A DNA stretch of 9,880 nt from NCBI GenBank assembly GCA_036271855.1, contig DATAZV010000271.1, positions 1 through 9,880 of the forward strand, written 5' to 3'. This stretch comes from JAQGMJ01 sp036271855 (lineage in GTDB: Bacteria > Pseudomonadota > Gammaproteobacteria > Burkholderiales > JAEUOS01). Below the pieces are notes generated by a model, which worked only from the letters and a program-made list of their open reading frames with translations, did no database searches and was not told the DNA's origin. The first letter of the stretch is position 1, and every line of letters begins with the position of its first letter. A program made the position numbers and the translations under genes. This document shows positions 1-6,150 of the stretch, in pieces.

Positions 1-228
1 GTTGCCCTCGGCAGTCTTCAAGGCGGCGGCGGCGCGGTTGTAGCAGGCTTGCTCGGTCATGCCGCCGCCGGCCTTGCGCGCTTCGAGATAAGCGGCCTGG
101 GTGTCCTTGAAATAGTCCGCGGATTTGTATTTGAACCACCAGTAGCCGCCACCAACCACCGCGATGGCGATCAGCGCGAGGGTGCCGAGGATGAACAGCA
201 GTATTTTTTTGTTCGAGCTGGTTGCCAT
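1..228 (-). CDS. Small membrane-anchored protein, N-terminal part (cut by window edge)
   Basis: The first 76 codons are visible; the reading frame is open to base 1 and the C-terminal part lies outside the window. Function is not recognised. The start ATG (226-228) is followed by a Lys-containing N-terminus (NKK), a hydrophobic helix at about residues 9-30 ending in GGGYWWFKYK, and an exported-looking part with MTEQACYNR (Cys62). It is a clear paralog of the 171-residue protein at 2672-3187: from NKK onward about 37 of 71 residues are identical with no gap (hand count). By that comparison about 95 residues are missing, including the remaining cysteines. Positive residues before the helix put the bulk of the protein in the periplasm. 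It lies on the same strand as, and downstream of, the TPR-glycosyltransferase gene, with an 81-base gap. The Shine-Dalgarno site is weak. I am confident that it is a gene but not of its role. Confidence 0.82.
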   Translation of the reverse strand, partial: MATSSNKKILLFILGTLALIAIAVVGGGYWWFKYKSADYFKDTQAAYLEARKAGGGMTEQACYNRAAAALKTAEGN

Positions 229-278
229 GGGCCGGATTCCGGTGGGCTGGTGCGCTGTGGGCTGGCGATGCGGGTAGC

Positions 279-309
279 GCAGTTTGCCGAAAATGCAGTG
301 TGGAAGCAA
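279..309 (-). promoter_or_regulatory. Candidate promoter of the truncated membrane-protein gene
   Basis: Read on the minus strand, TTGCTT (309-304) is followed after 17 bases by CAAACT (286-281). The -10 match is poor (3 of 6). What raises it above chance is that the paralogous gene at 3187 has the same layout, TTGCGC-17-CACACT, within a shared block (TTTCGGCAmACTGCG on the minus strand). The start codon would lie about 46 bases downstream of the predicted transcription start. Confidence 0.3.
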
Positions 310-1671
310 TCAGGTTTGCGCCGCCGGTGGCATGTTTGCCGTCCATTGCGACAGCGCGATGGCGACTTCGCGCAACACCGGGTCCCAGTTGCCGCCACGG
401 GGCTGGCGAAACAGGCGCATCACATCCGGGTACCAGGGCGAATCGCTACGATTGGTGAACCAGCGCCAGTCGGTCTTGTAGTCGGGCAGGAGCAGCCAGC
501 AGGGTTTGCCGAGCGCGGCGGCGAGGTGGGCGACGGCGGTGTCGACGCTGATCACCAGGTCGAGGTTCATTACCAGGGCGGCGGTGTCGGAAAAGTTGGC
601 GAGTTGTGGGCCGAAGTCGAGCAGACCCGTCGCGTTTTCGTTCTCGCCGGCGCCTTTTTGCAGGCTGATGAAGTTGAGGCCGGGGACGGCGAGAACCGGC
701 GCCAGCGATTGCAGTGCGGGCAGCGAGCGGTCGGCGTCGTTTTCGAAATGGCGATTGCCTTTCCACACCAGGCCGATGCGCGGGCCGGCGGGGAGTTGCG
801 CGGCCCAGGCTTGCATGCGCTCGGGTGCGGCGTGCAGGTAGGGAATGCGGGCGGGGATGTTGCCCTCGCGGGTGCCGCTGTAGTGCGGCAGGCTGGCCAG
901 CGGGGTCCAGCAGTCGTAGGCGTCGGCATCCAGGGGTGTGTTGATCGGCAAAATTTTGTCGATGCCGGGCAGGCCGGTGAGCAGGGTTTGCAGGCCGGGG
1001 TGGCAGATGAGCGTGGTGGTGGCGGCGCCGCGCTGTTTGAGCAGCGGCGCATAGCGGACGAAAAACATCATGTCGCCATGGCCGGGTTCGTAGGAGATGA
1101 GGACGCGCTTGGCCGCAAGGTCTTCGCCGCGCCAGCGCGGGCAGCGCAGTTGCGCGGCGAACGGGGCGTACCAGTCGCGTGCTTCGAAGGCGGCCCAACC
1201 TTCCTCGAAGCGGGCCTGGCGCAGCAGCAGGTAGCTCAGGTTGTAGCGCGCGGGGGCATAGGTAGGGTCCAGCGCGATGGCTTTGCGGTGGCACTCTTCG
1301 GTCTCAAGCTCGCGTTGCATGCAGGCGTAGCAGGTGCCGAGGTTGGACCAGCCCGCCGGGGCATTGGGGCGCAGGGCGATGGCGCGCAGGTAGGCGGCTT
1401 CGGCTTCGGGCAGGCGCTTCAAGCGGGCGAGGACGGCGCCGTGGTTGAGCTGGATTTCGGCGAGGGCGGGATTGAGTTCGAGGCTGCGGCGGTAGGCGGC
1501 TTCGGCTTCTTCGCTACGCCCGAGGCGGGCGAGCACGTAGCCGAGATTGCCGTGGGCGGCGGCGTGAGCGGGGTCGAACTCCAACGCCTGGCGCAGGCCG
1601 GCCTCGGCGCGCGCGTAGTCGCCGGCCTGGATGTGGCGGGAGGCTTGTTCGTAAAGGGCGTCGGCGGACAT
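310..1671 (-). CDS. TPR-repeat protein with C-terminal GT9-like glycosyltransferase domain
   Basis: The protein has 453 residues from the ATG at 1671. About residues 3-165 are four to five tetratricopeptide repeats, recognisable by repeated GNLGYVLARLGRSEEAEAAY-type units ending in LELNP, ALRPN and ALDP. Residues 185-440 look like a GT-B, heptosyltransferase (GT9)-like fold: YEPGHGD (194-200), GLVWKGN (300-306), DLVISVDTAVAHLAAALGKP (371-390) and a terminal SPWYP-x-x-MRLFRQ motif (411-422). Such TPR-GT9 proteins are common in Proteobacteria and usually lack a proven acceptor; known relatives are linked to surface or protein glycosylation. There is no signal peptide, so it should be cytoplasmic. 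The frame stays open upstream to a GTG at 1797, but that start would overlap the divergent gene. The ATG at 1671 puts the first TPR at the N-terminus, although its Shine-Dalgarno is poor; an ATG at 1728 is the alternative. Donor and acceptor are unknown. Confidence 0.88.
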   Translation of the reverse strand: MSADALYEQASRHIQAGDYARAEAGLRQALEFDPAHAAAHGNLGYVLARLGRSEEAEAAYRRSLELNPALAEIQLNHGAVLARLKRLPEAEAAYLRAIALRPNAPAGWSNLGTCYACMQRELETEECHRKAIALDPTYAPARYNLSYLLLRQARFEEGWAAFEARDWYAPFAAQLRCPRWRGEDLAAKRVLISYEPGHGDMMFFVRYAPLLKQRGAATTTLICHPGLQTLLTGLPGIDKILPINTPLDADAYDCWTPLASLPHYSGTREGNIPARIPYLHAAPERMQAWAAQLPAGPRIGLVWKGNRHFENDADRSLPALQSLAPVLAVPGLNFISLQKGAGENENATGLLDFGPQLANFSDTAALVMNLDLVISVDTAVAHLAAALGKPCWLLLPDYKTDWRWFTNRSDSPWYPDVMRLFRQPRGGNWDPVLREVAIALSQWTANMPPAAQT

Positions 1672-1780
1672 GGTTGCAACCAGAAGTATGCATGCGGGCG
1701 ATGGGCCGGAATAGTTCCGGTTTGCCATCCCCGGCGCGCATAATAAGCGGCGCAAGAAAAGATCAATGCAAGGAAAAACC
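1672..1780. promoter_or_regulatory. Divergent intergenic region with overlapping -10 candidates and a perfect inverted repeat
   Basis: These 109 bases separate the divergent TPR-glycosyltransferase and formyltransferase genes. CATAAT (1739-1744, plus) is a 5 of 6 match to a -10 box and would give a leader of about 30 bases for the rightward gene; no good -35 is seen at 17-18 bases. On the minus strand the overlapping TATTAT (1745-1740) could serve the leftward gene, again with a weak -35. CCGGAA-TAG-TTCCGG (1706-1720) is a perfect inverted repeat with 6-base arms, lying where the rightward -35 would be. That position would suit an activator or repressor site. No transcription data are available. 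Confidence 0.4.
1770..1775 (+). promoter_or_regulatory. Ribosome binding site AAGGAA deciding the formyltransferase start
   Basis: AAGGAA lies 5 bases before the ATG at 1781. The upstream in-frame ATG at 1766 has no such site, and its reading would run through this one, so 1781 is chosen as the start. Confidence 0.75.
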
Positions 1781-2638
1781 ATGCGATTTGCGATCACCGC
1801 GAGCGACCGTTACCTGGGCGTGCTGAACGCGCTGGTGCAGGCCGGCTGGCAACCGCTGAAGCTGTTTGCGCCGCCGGTGGACGGGCGGGTCCACCGCAAC
1901 AAGGCGGTGATCGAGGCGGCGCAGAAACTCGGAATCGACATCCAGTTGTCGCGCCTGACGCCGGCCGACCTGGAAGCGCTGGCGGCGCAGGGCTGCGAGG
2001 CGCTGGTGGTGGCGAGTTACAACTGGAAAATTCCGGACTGGCGAGCCAGCCTGAAATACGCGGTGAACCTGCATGCCTCGCCGTTGCCGGAGGCGCGCGG
2101 GCCTTACCCGGCGGTGCAGGCCCTGCTGGAAGGACGGCGCTCCTGGGCGGTGAGCTGCCACAAGGTGGAGCCGGCTTTCGACAGCGGCGACCTGCTGGCG
2201 CAGGAGAGTTTCGCGCTATCGGAGGCCGACAGCCACGAGAGCCTGGACCTGAAAATCCAGATGGCGTCCCGGCGCCTGGCGACGCGGGTGGCGGGTGACT
2301 TCACCGCCTTGTGGGACAGCGCGCGGGCGCAGGGCACGGGCAGCTACTGGAAGCACTGGCGGGCGGAAGAGCGCAAGCTGGATTTTTCGCGCGGGGTGGA
2401 AGACGTGCTGCGCCAGGTGCGCGCCTTCGGGCTGATCGAGTGCACGGCGACGGTGAACAAGATCGATATTTTCGTGCGCCGCGCGGTCGGCTGGACCGAG
2501 GCGCACGACGCCAAGCCGGGCGCGATGGTGCATAGCGACGGCGCCACCATGGTGGTGGCGGCGCGCGACGGCTACATCGGAATCGTCGAGTGGAGCCTGC
2601 TGGACCCGGACGCGATGACGGGCAGCAGGCTGCGCTAG
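1781..2638 (+). CDS. Methionyl-tRNA formyltransferase-like enzyme (formyltransferase paralog)
   Basis: The protein has 285 residues. The N-terminal part (1-180) is a 10-formyltetrahydrofolate-dependent formyltransferase domain. The segment from N96-L-H98 through SPLPEARG to D134-SGD has exactly the spacing of the E. coli Fmt catalytic triad N106, H108, D144, so the active site appears intact. The usual SLLP loop reads SPLP. EERKLDFSR (196-204) matches the Fmt linker (EEARIDWS), and residues 205-272 resemble the Fmt C-terminal barrel (VLRQVRAF...PGAMV...DGYIGIVEW). The chromosomal fmt gene normally sits beside def; here the neighbour is a divergent glycosyltransferase gene and no def is present, so this is probably a paralog with another substrate, for example an amino-sugar nucleotide. 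That substrate is inference. It ends convergently with the next gene, 33 bases apart, without a visible terminator. It could still be the only fmt of this genome. Confidence 0.85.
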   Translation: MRFAITASDRYLGVLNALVQAGWQPLKLFAPPVDGRVHRNKAVIEAAQKLGIDIQLSRLTPADLEALAAQGCEALVVASYNWKIPDWRASLKYAVNLHASPLPEARGPYPAVQALLEGRRSWAVSCHKVEPAFDSGDLLAQESFALSEADSHESLDLKIQMASRRLATRVAGDFTALWDSARAQGTGSYWKHWRAEERKLDFSRGVEDVLRQVRAFGLIECTATVNKIDIFVRRAVGWTEAHDAKPGAMVHSDGATMVVAARDGYIGIVEWSLLDPDAMTGSRLR

Positions 2639-2671
2639 AACAAGTGCAGGAACAAATGCCGGTCGCGCAGG

Positions 2672-3187
2672 CTATTTCCCTGCACCGACGCCGACGGGTG
2701 TGGGCGCGGCGCCGCCCGCTGCGCGAAGCTTGGCCGCACGCGCGGGCGAGGCGCAATATTTCCGGAGCGCGGTCACGGTGGGCCGGCAGTAGCGCTCGTC
2801 GACATCGAAGCTGGCGCAGGTTTCGAGCTGCCAGGCGATGGCGGCCATGACATCCTCTTCCCTGGGTACTGCCTCGCAAAACGTTTTTTGCGGCTGGCTG
2901 CTTTGCAGGCAGCCCTTGAAGGCTTCGCTGCTGCGGACGTTGCCGAAAACGGACTGGCCCTCGGGACTCTTGAGCACCCTGACGGCGCGCTCGTAGCAGG
3001 CTTGCTCGGTCATCGATGCGCCCTCCTTCAGGCCCTGGGCATAAGCGGCCTTTTCTTCATCCAGCAACCTGGGGGCCTTGTATTTGAAAAACCAATAGCC
3101 ACCGCCGACGGCCGCAGCGGCGACAACAAACAAGGGGCCGAAAATGATGAACAGCGTTTTTTTGTTGGATTTGGAGCGGGACTTCAT
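2672..3187 (-). CDS. Six-cysteine membrane-anchored periplasmic protein, hypothetical
   Basis: The protein has 171 residues and I do not recognise a named family. It has a basic N-terminus (KSRSKSNKK), one membrane helix at about residues 11-34, then GGGYWFFKYK and an exported domain of about 135 residues. That domain carries six cysteines (64, 93, 104, 124, 134, 145), an even number that would fit three disulfides in the periplasm, and a low-complexity Ala/Gly/Pro/Val tail from 155. The helix followed by an exported part makes it a type II-like single-pass protein. GAGAGG lies 5 bases before the ATG. It is the full-length paralog of the gene cut off at the left edge and shares MTEQACY with it. 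It lies downstream of mmsA on the same strand, but a hairpin terminator and a candidate promoter separate the two, so co-expression is unlikely. Function unknown. Confidence 0.85.
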   Translation of the reverse strand: MKSRSKSNKKTLFIIFGPLFVVAAAAVGGGYWFFKYKAPRLLDEEKAAYAQGLKEGASMTEQACYERAVRVLKSPEGQSVFGNVRSSEAFKGCLQSSQPQKTFCEAVPREEDVMAAIAWQLETCASFDVDERYCRPTVTALRKYCASPARAAKLRAAGGAAPTPVGVGAGK

Positions 3188-3216
3188 TTCGGCCTCTCGC
3201 GGGCTTTGATCGAAGC

Positions 3217-3248
3217 CGCAGTGTGCCGAAATCCGCGTGCCGGCGCAA
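3217..3248 (-). promoter_or_regulatory. Candidate promoter of the six-Cys membrane-protein gene
   Basis: On the minus strand TTGCGC (3248-3243) is followed after 17 bases by CACACT (3225-3220). It lies just after the hairpin at 3255-3274 and about 26 bases before the start codon would be reached by the transcript. The -10 is weak. Support comes mainly from the same arrangement upstream of the paralog at 228. Confidence 0.35.
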
Positions 3249-3249
3249 A

Positions 3250-3274
3250 CGGAAACGGCGCCCGAAGGCGCCGT
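3250..3274 (-). terminator. Hairpin terminator downstream of mmsA
   Basis: ACGGCGCC (3255-3262) and GGCGCCGT (3267-3274) form a perfect 8-bp stem; on the minus strand the loop is TTCG closed by C-G, a very stable tetraloop. It begins 36 bases after the mmsA stop. The trailing T-tract on the minus strand is short and interrupted (TTTCCGTTT), so termination strength is uncertain. Confidence 0.55.
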
Positions 3275-3309
3275 CTTGTTGCTTCGGCCTGCTGCTTTTT
3301 CGTTTGCGA

Positions 3310-4839
3310 TTAGCCCATCGTCGGCATGTGCAGTGAGGAGGTGGTGGCCACTTCGCTGGTGGTCCAGCGGGTGGTGATGACTTTCGGGCGGGTGTAGAAG
3401 CGCACGCCGTCCATGCCGTGCACGCTGTAGTCGCCGAAGATCGATTGCTTCCAGCCACCGAAGGAGAAGAAGGCCATCGGCACGGGGATCGGCACGTTGA
3501 CGCCGACCATGCCGACTTCGATTTCGTTTTCGAACTTGCGCGCGGCGCCCCCTGACGCGGTGAAGATGGCGGTGCCGTTGGCGAAGGGGCAGTCGTTGAC
3601 CATCTTGATGGCATCCGCAAGCGTGTCGACGCGCAGCACGGAAAGCACCGGGCCGAAGATCTCGTCCTTGTAGATCGTCATGTTGGTCTTGACGTTGTCG
3701 AACAGGGTGGTGCCGAGGTAGAAGCCGTTTTCGTAGCCGGGCACGACCTTGTTGCGTCCGTCCATCACCATGGTGGCGCCTTCGGCCTCGCCCTTGTCGA
3801 TGTAGCCCTTGACCTTGTCGCGATGGGCCTTGGTGACCAGCGGGCCCATTTCGACGCCCTTTTTGTCGCCGGGGCCGACTTCGATTTTCTTCGCCTTCTC
3901 GACGACCTTGGCGATGAGCGCGTCGCCGATGCCGCCGACGGCCACCACAACGGAGATGGCCATGCAGCGTTCACCTGCCGAGCCGTAGCCGGCGCCGACC
4001 AATGCATCAGCAGTGAAGTCGAGGTCGGCGTCGGGCAGGACCACCGCGTGGTTTTTCGCGCCGCCGAGTGCCTGCACGCGCTTGCCGCCCTTGGCGCAGG
4101 TTTCGTAGATGTACTGGGCGATGGGGGTGGAGCCGACGAAGGAGACGGCCTTGACGTCCGGGTGGGTGATCAGGCCATCGACGGCTTCCTTGTCGCCATG
4201 GACGACGTTGAACACGCCGTCGGGCAGGCCGGCCTGCTTGAACAGCTCGGCCATTTTCATCGAGCAGGAGGGCACCTTCTCGCTGGGCTTCAGGACGAAG
4301 GTGTTGCCGGTGGCAATCGATACCGGGAACATCCACAGCGGCACCATGGCGGGGAAGTTGAACGGAGTGATGCCGACGCAGACACCGAGCGGCTGGCGCA
4401 GGGTGTGGGCATCGACCCCGGTGCCGACGTTTTCCGAATGCTCGCCCTTTTGCAGGTGCGGGATGCCGCAGGCGAATTCGATCACTTCGATGCCGCGGGT
4501 GACGGAGCCGACCGCGTCCGGCAGGGTCTTGCCGTGCTCTTCGCTGGCCAGGCGCGCGAGTTCGTTGGTGTTTTCCTGCATCAGCGTGAGGAACTTTTGC
4601 ATCACGCGGGCGCGGCGCAGCGGCGGGGTGTCGCGCCAGGCCGGGAAAGCGGCTTTCGCGGCCTGCACGGCGGTGTCGATGTCTTTGGCGTTGGCGAAGG
4701 GCACCTGCTTGGTCACCTGGCCGGTGGCGGGGTTGGTGATTTCGCCTACACGGGTGGTGGTGCCGGTGGTTTTCTCGCCCTTGATCCAGTAGGACACCTG
4801 GGCGATGGAGGAAAGGGCTTGGTCTACGGGTTTGTTCAT
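3310..4839 (-). CDS. mmsA: CoA-acylating methylmalonate-semialdehyde dehydrogenase
   Basis: The protein has 509 residues, the normal length for the family. It oxidises methylmalonate or malonate semialdehyde with NAD+ and CoA to propanoyl-CoA or acetyl-CoA plus CO2, the last special step of valine catabolism (also inositol/beta-alanine routes), in the cytoplasm. Visible marks: the NAD-binding TPFNFPAM (158-165) and FVLKPSEKVP (181-190), SFVGSTP (233-239), and the family-specific ERCMA with catalytic Cys292. The glutamate of the common aldehyde dehydrogenase LELGG motif is missing: the sequence reads QALGGAKNH (256-264), as in CoA-dependent MmsA enzymes. The frame extends upstream to 5031, but the ATG at 4839 has GGAG five bases before it and starts a normal MmsA N-terminus. 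The usual partner 3-hydroxyisobutyrate dehydrogenase (mmsB) and acyl-CoA dehydrogenase genes are not adjacent, so it appears monocistronic. Confidence 0.95.
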   Translation of the reverse strand: MNKPVDQALSSIAQVSYWIKGEKTTGTTTRVGEITNPATGQVTKQVPFANAKDIDTAVQAAKAAFPAWRDTPPLRRARVMQKFLTLMQENTNELARLASEEHGKTLPDAVGSVTRGIEVIEFACGIPHLQKGEHSENVGTGVDAHTLRQPLGVCVGITPFNFPAMVPLWMFPVSIATGNTFVLKPSEKVPSCSMKMAELFKQAGLPDGVFNVVHGDKEAVDGLITHPDVKAVSFVGSTPIAQYIYETCAKGGKRVQALGGAKNHAVVLPDADLDFTADALVGAGYGSAGERCMAISVVVAVGGIGDALIAKVVEKAKKIEVGPGDKKGVEMGPLVTKAHRDKVKGYIDKGEAEGATMVMDGRNKVVPGYENGFYLGTTLFDNVKTNMTIYKDEIFGPVLSVLRVDTLADAIKMVNDCPFANGTAIFTASGGAARKFENEIEVGMVGVNVPIPVPMAFFSFGGWKQSIFGDYSVHGMDGVRFYTRPKVITTRWTTSEVATTSSLHMPTMG

Positions 4840-5012
4840 GGGGGCTCCGGTAAATGGGGCGGGAAAGGTGGCGCCGGGTTGCTGTGCCCGCGCGGCACTG
4901 GCGCGGGACCGAATATGGGGGTGCCTAATGTACGCCTGCGGGCATAAACGCGCTGCAGCGCCCTCGGGCGCCTGCCGCCAAATGTCCGGACAGGTTTGAA
5001 GCCGCCATTCTA
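4840..5012 (-). promoter_or_regulatory. Upstream region of mmsA: -10 candidate and palindromes
   Basis: Read on the minus strand, TAGAAT (5012-5007) resembles a -10 box directly after the T-run of the preceding terminator, without a recognisable -35. TGTCCGGACA (4983-4992) is a perfect 10-base palindrome just downstream of it, a plausible operator position. GCGCCC-TC-GGGCGC (4958-4971) is another inverted repeat with a 2-base centre. A transcript from this promoter would have a leader of about 160 bases. The Shine-Dalgarno GGAG is at 4845-4848. Regulator unknown. Confidence 0.3.
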
Positions 5013-5015
5013 GCC

Positions 5016-5042
5016 AAAAAAGCGGGGGCACGGGAAGCCCGC
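5016..5042 (-). terminator. Candidate terminator downstream of the outer-membrane protein gene
   Basis: On the minus strand GCGGG (5042-5038), an 11-base loop region, and CCCGC (5026-5022) form a short stem followed directly by six T (5021-5016). It lies about 50 bases after the stop of the barrel gene. The stem can be lengthened with mismatches. It would insulate mmsA from the upstream gene. Confidence 0.5.
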
Positions 5043-5093
5043 CCGGTTATGGGCCGCATCCGGCGCCAAGGTGCGGGCAGCACACGGCTAAGC

Positions 5094-5891
5094 CTAGAGG
5101 GAGAAAGGGACTTCGAAAATCGCCTTGACGGTCCACTTGTCGGTGGCGCCAGTGAGGCCGCGGCCGATGCCGAAGTTGAAGGGCAGCCGGCCGCGGGTGA
5201 CATCGACCGCGTAGTACAAGGTCTTGCTCTGCTGCCCGGAGGGGTCGAAGCTGCCCAGGGCGCCCATTTCGTTGTAGTACTCCAGACCCACCGCGACGCC
5301 GTCGACTACCGTGCGCGCCACCTTGTAGCTTTGCGCGAATTGCGGGTTCTTCGGCTTCGGCATTTCCTGGCTGGAAGACAGGGCCCAGTTGAATACCGGG
5401 TTGACGGCGAACAGCCAGTCCTTGTTGCGCCAGCCGCCCATGATGCGCAATTCGAAGTTGTGGCGCCAGGCCTCGAATTTGGAATTGGTGTTGGCCAGTT
5501 CACCATTGGCGCCGGCGAAAAAGCCGCCTTGGGCTTGGTCGGCTTTCAGCGGCACCCACTTCAGGCGCAGCTTGTAGCCGCCCAGGCTCCAGTTGCCGTT
5601 GTTGTAGGAGCTCGGCAGGTAGAGGCCGGCCTCGAAGTCCTTCGACAGTCCGTAGGAAAACTCGGGCGTGACACGCAGGCCGTGATTGGTAACGACTTCG
5701 CCGGAATAGCCGGGCTGGGCGTTGCCCTTGGGTGTGGTGTTGACGTGCAGCTCAAGGCCGAATTTGCCGGGGTCGTTGATGTCGTCGGTGTAGACCTGGA
5801 TTTCGTCAGTCAAAGCGGCGCGCGCCACACCTGAAGCCAGGACCAGGCACATCGCTGCTATCGTAAGCGGTCGGGTGAAGCGAGAACGCAT
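5094..5891 (-). CDS. Predicted outer-membrane beta-barrel protein (MetA-pathway/transporter-like)
   Basis: The protein has 265 residues from the ATG at 5891. A Sec signal peptide (basic RSRFTR, hydrophobic core, cleavage after VARA, residue 25) precedes ALTDEIQVYTDD. The mature part has alternating short amphipathic strands rich in Gly, Tyr, Trp and Phe, such as FGLELHVNTTP (44-54), EFSYGLSKDFEAGLYLP (77-93) and a final strand KAIFEVPFSL. This is typical of small outer-membrane barrels. The N-terminal pattern resembles proteins annotated as 'transporter' or MetA-pathway-of-phenol-degradation family; I hold this family call at about 0.5. The frame extends upstream to a TTG at 5948, but only the 5891 start places the signal peptide at the N-terminus; its Shine-Dalgarno is weak. 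It is divergent from the cytochrome b561 operon. Cargo unknown. Confidence 0.82.
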   Translation of the reverse strand: MRSRFTRPLTIAAMCLVLASGVARAALTDEIQVYTDDINDPGKFGLELHVNTTPKGNAQPGYSGEVVTNHGLRVTPEFSYGLSKDFEAGLYLPSSYNNGNWSLGGYKLRLKWVPLKADQAQGGFFAGANGELANTNSKFEAWRHNFELRIMGGWRNKDWLFAVNPVFNWALSSSQEMPKPKNPQFAQSYKVARTVVDGVAVGLEYYNEMGALGSFDPSGQQSKTLYYAVDVTRGRLPFNFGIGRGLTGATDKWTVKAIFEVPFSL

Positions 5892-6150
5892 TTCATTCAC
5901 TTTCGTTTTGCGGCACTGCGGCGAGAAGCGATGCATGCTACCGGGCAAGAATGATGTGCGGGATTAATTTCAGATCAGAAAATTGCGCGCGTACCTGGCA
6001 GGCGAAAATTGCATTTCTCCTCTGAAAACGCGAAGAAAAATCGGGCGCGGACAGTAGATGCTTCTCAGTCGCGGCCCAATCGATTCTCAATACGGCAAAA
6101 ATCCGGCGCGGGGCGCCGGTACAATCGCGCCTGCCCGGCCCCAAACAACA
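5892..6150. promoter_or_regulatory. Divergent intergenic region; TACAAT promoter for the cytochrome b561 operon
   Basis: This 259-base gap is more AT-rich in its centre (about 5950-6045) than the genes beside it. TACAAT (6120-6125, plus) is a strong -10 candidate; no convincing -35 lies 17 bases upstream. Transcription from about 6132 would leave a leader of roughly 20 bases before the ATG at 6151, with no Shine-Dalgarno in it. GAAAATTGC occurs twice (5978-5986 and 6004-6012), 26 bases apart. I could not identify a clear promoter for the leftward barrel gene. Short open frames here have no coding signs. Confidence 0.5.

Noticed and set aside
49..1743. 564-codon open frame on the plus strand, antisense to the TPR-glycosyltransferase gene and the truncated gene
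   Set aside because: Its protein is Gly/Ala/Val/Gln-rich with no recognisable domain, it covers two real genes on the other strand, and in GC-rich codon usage antisense frames stay open by chance.
2301..2879. 192-codon minus-strand open frame spanning the formyltransferase 3' end and the six-Cys gene
   Set aside because: It is Arg/Ser-rich, crosses two convergent real genes and is in a different frame from both.
3823..4947. 374-codon plus-strand open frame opposite mmsA
   Set aside because: mmsA on the minus strand is unmistakable over the whole stretch; the antisense product is low-complexity and resembles nothing known.
4840..5031. 64-residue N-terminal extension of mmsA
   Set aside because: It translates the terminator and promoter region, has no similarity to MmsA N-termini, and the ATG at 4839 has a good Shine-Dalgarno.
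5049..5834. 261-codon plus-strand open frame opposite the barrel gene
   Set aside because: The minus strand has a signal peptide and beta-strand pattern; the antisense frame lacks both and runs through the candidate regulatory region.
6058..6150. 31-residue N-terminal extension of the cytochrome b561 protein
   Set aside because: It would pass through the TACAAT -10 box, is hydrophilic, and is absent from the CybB/YceJ family.
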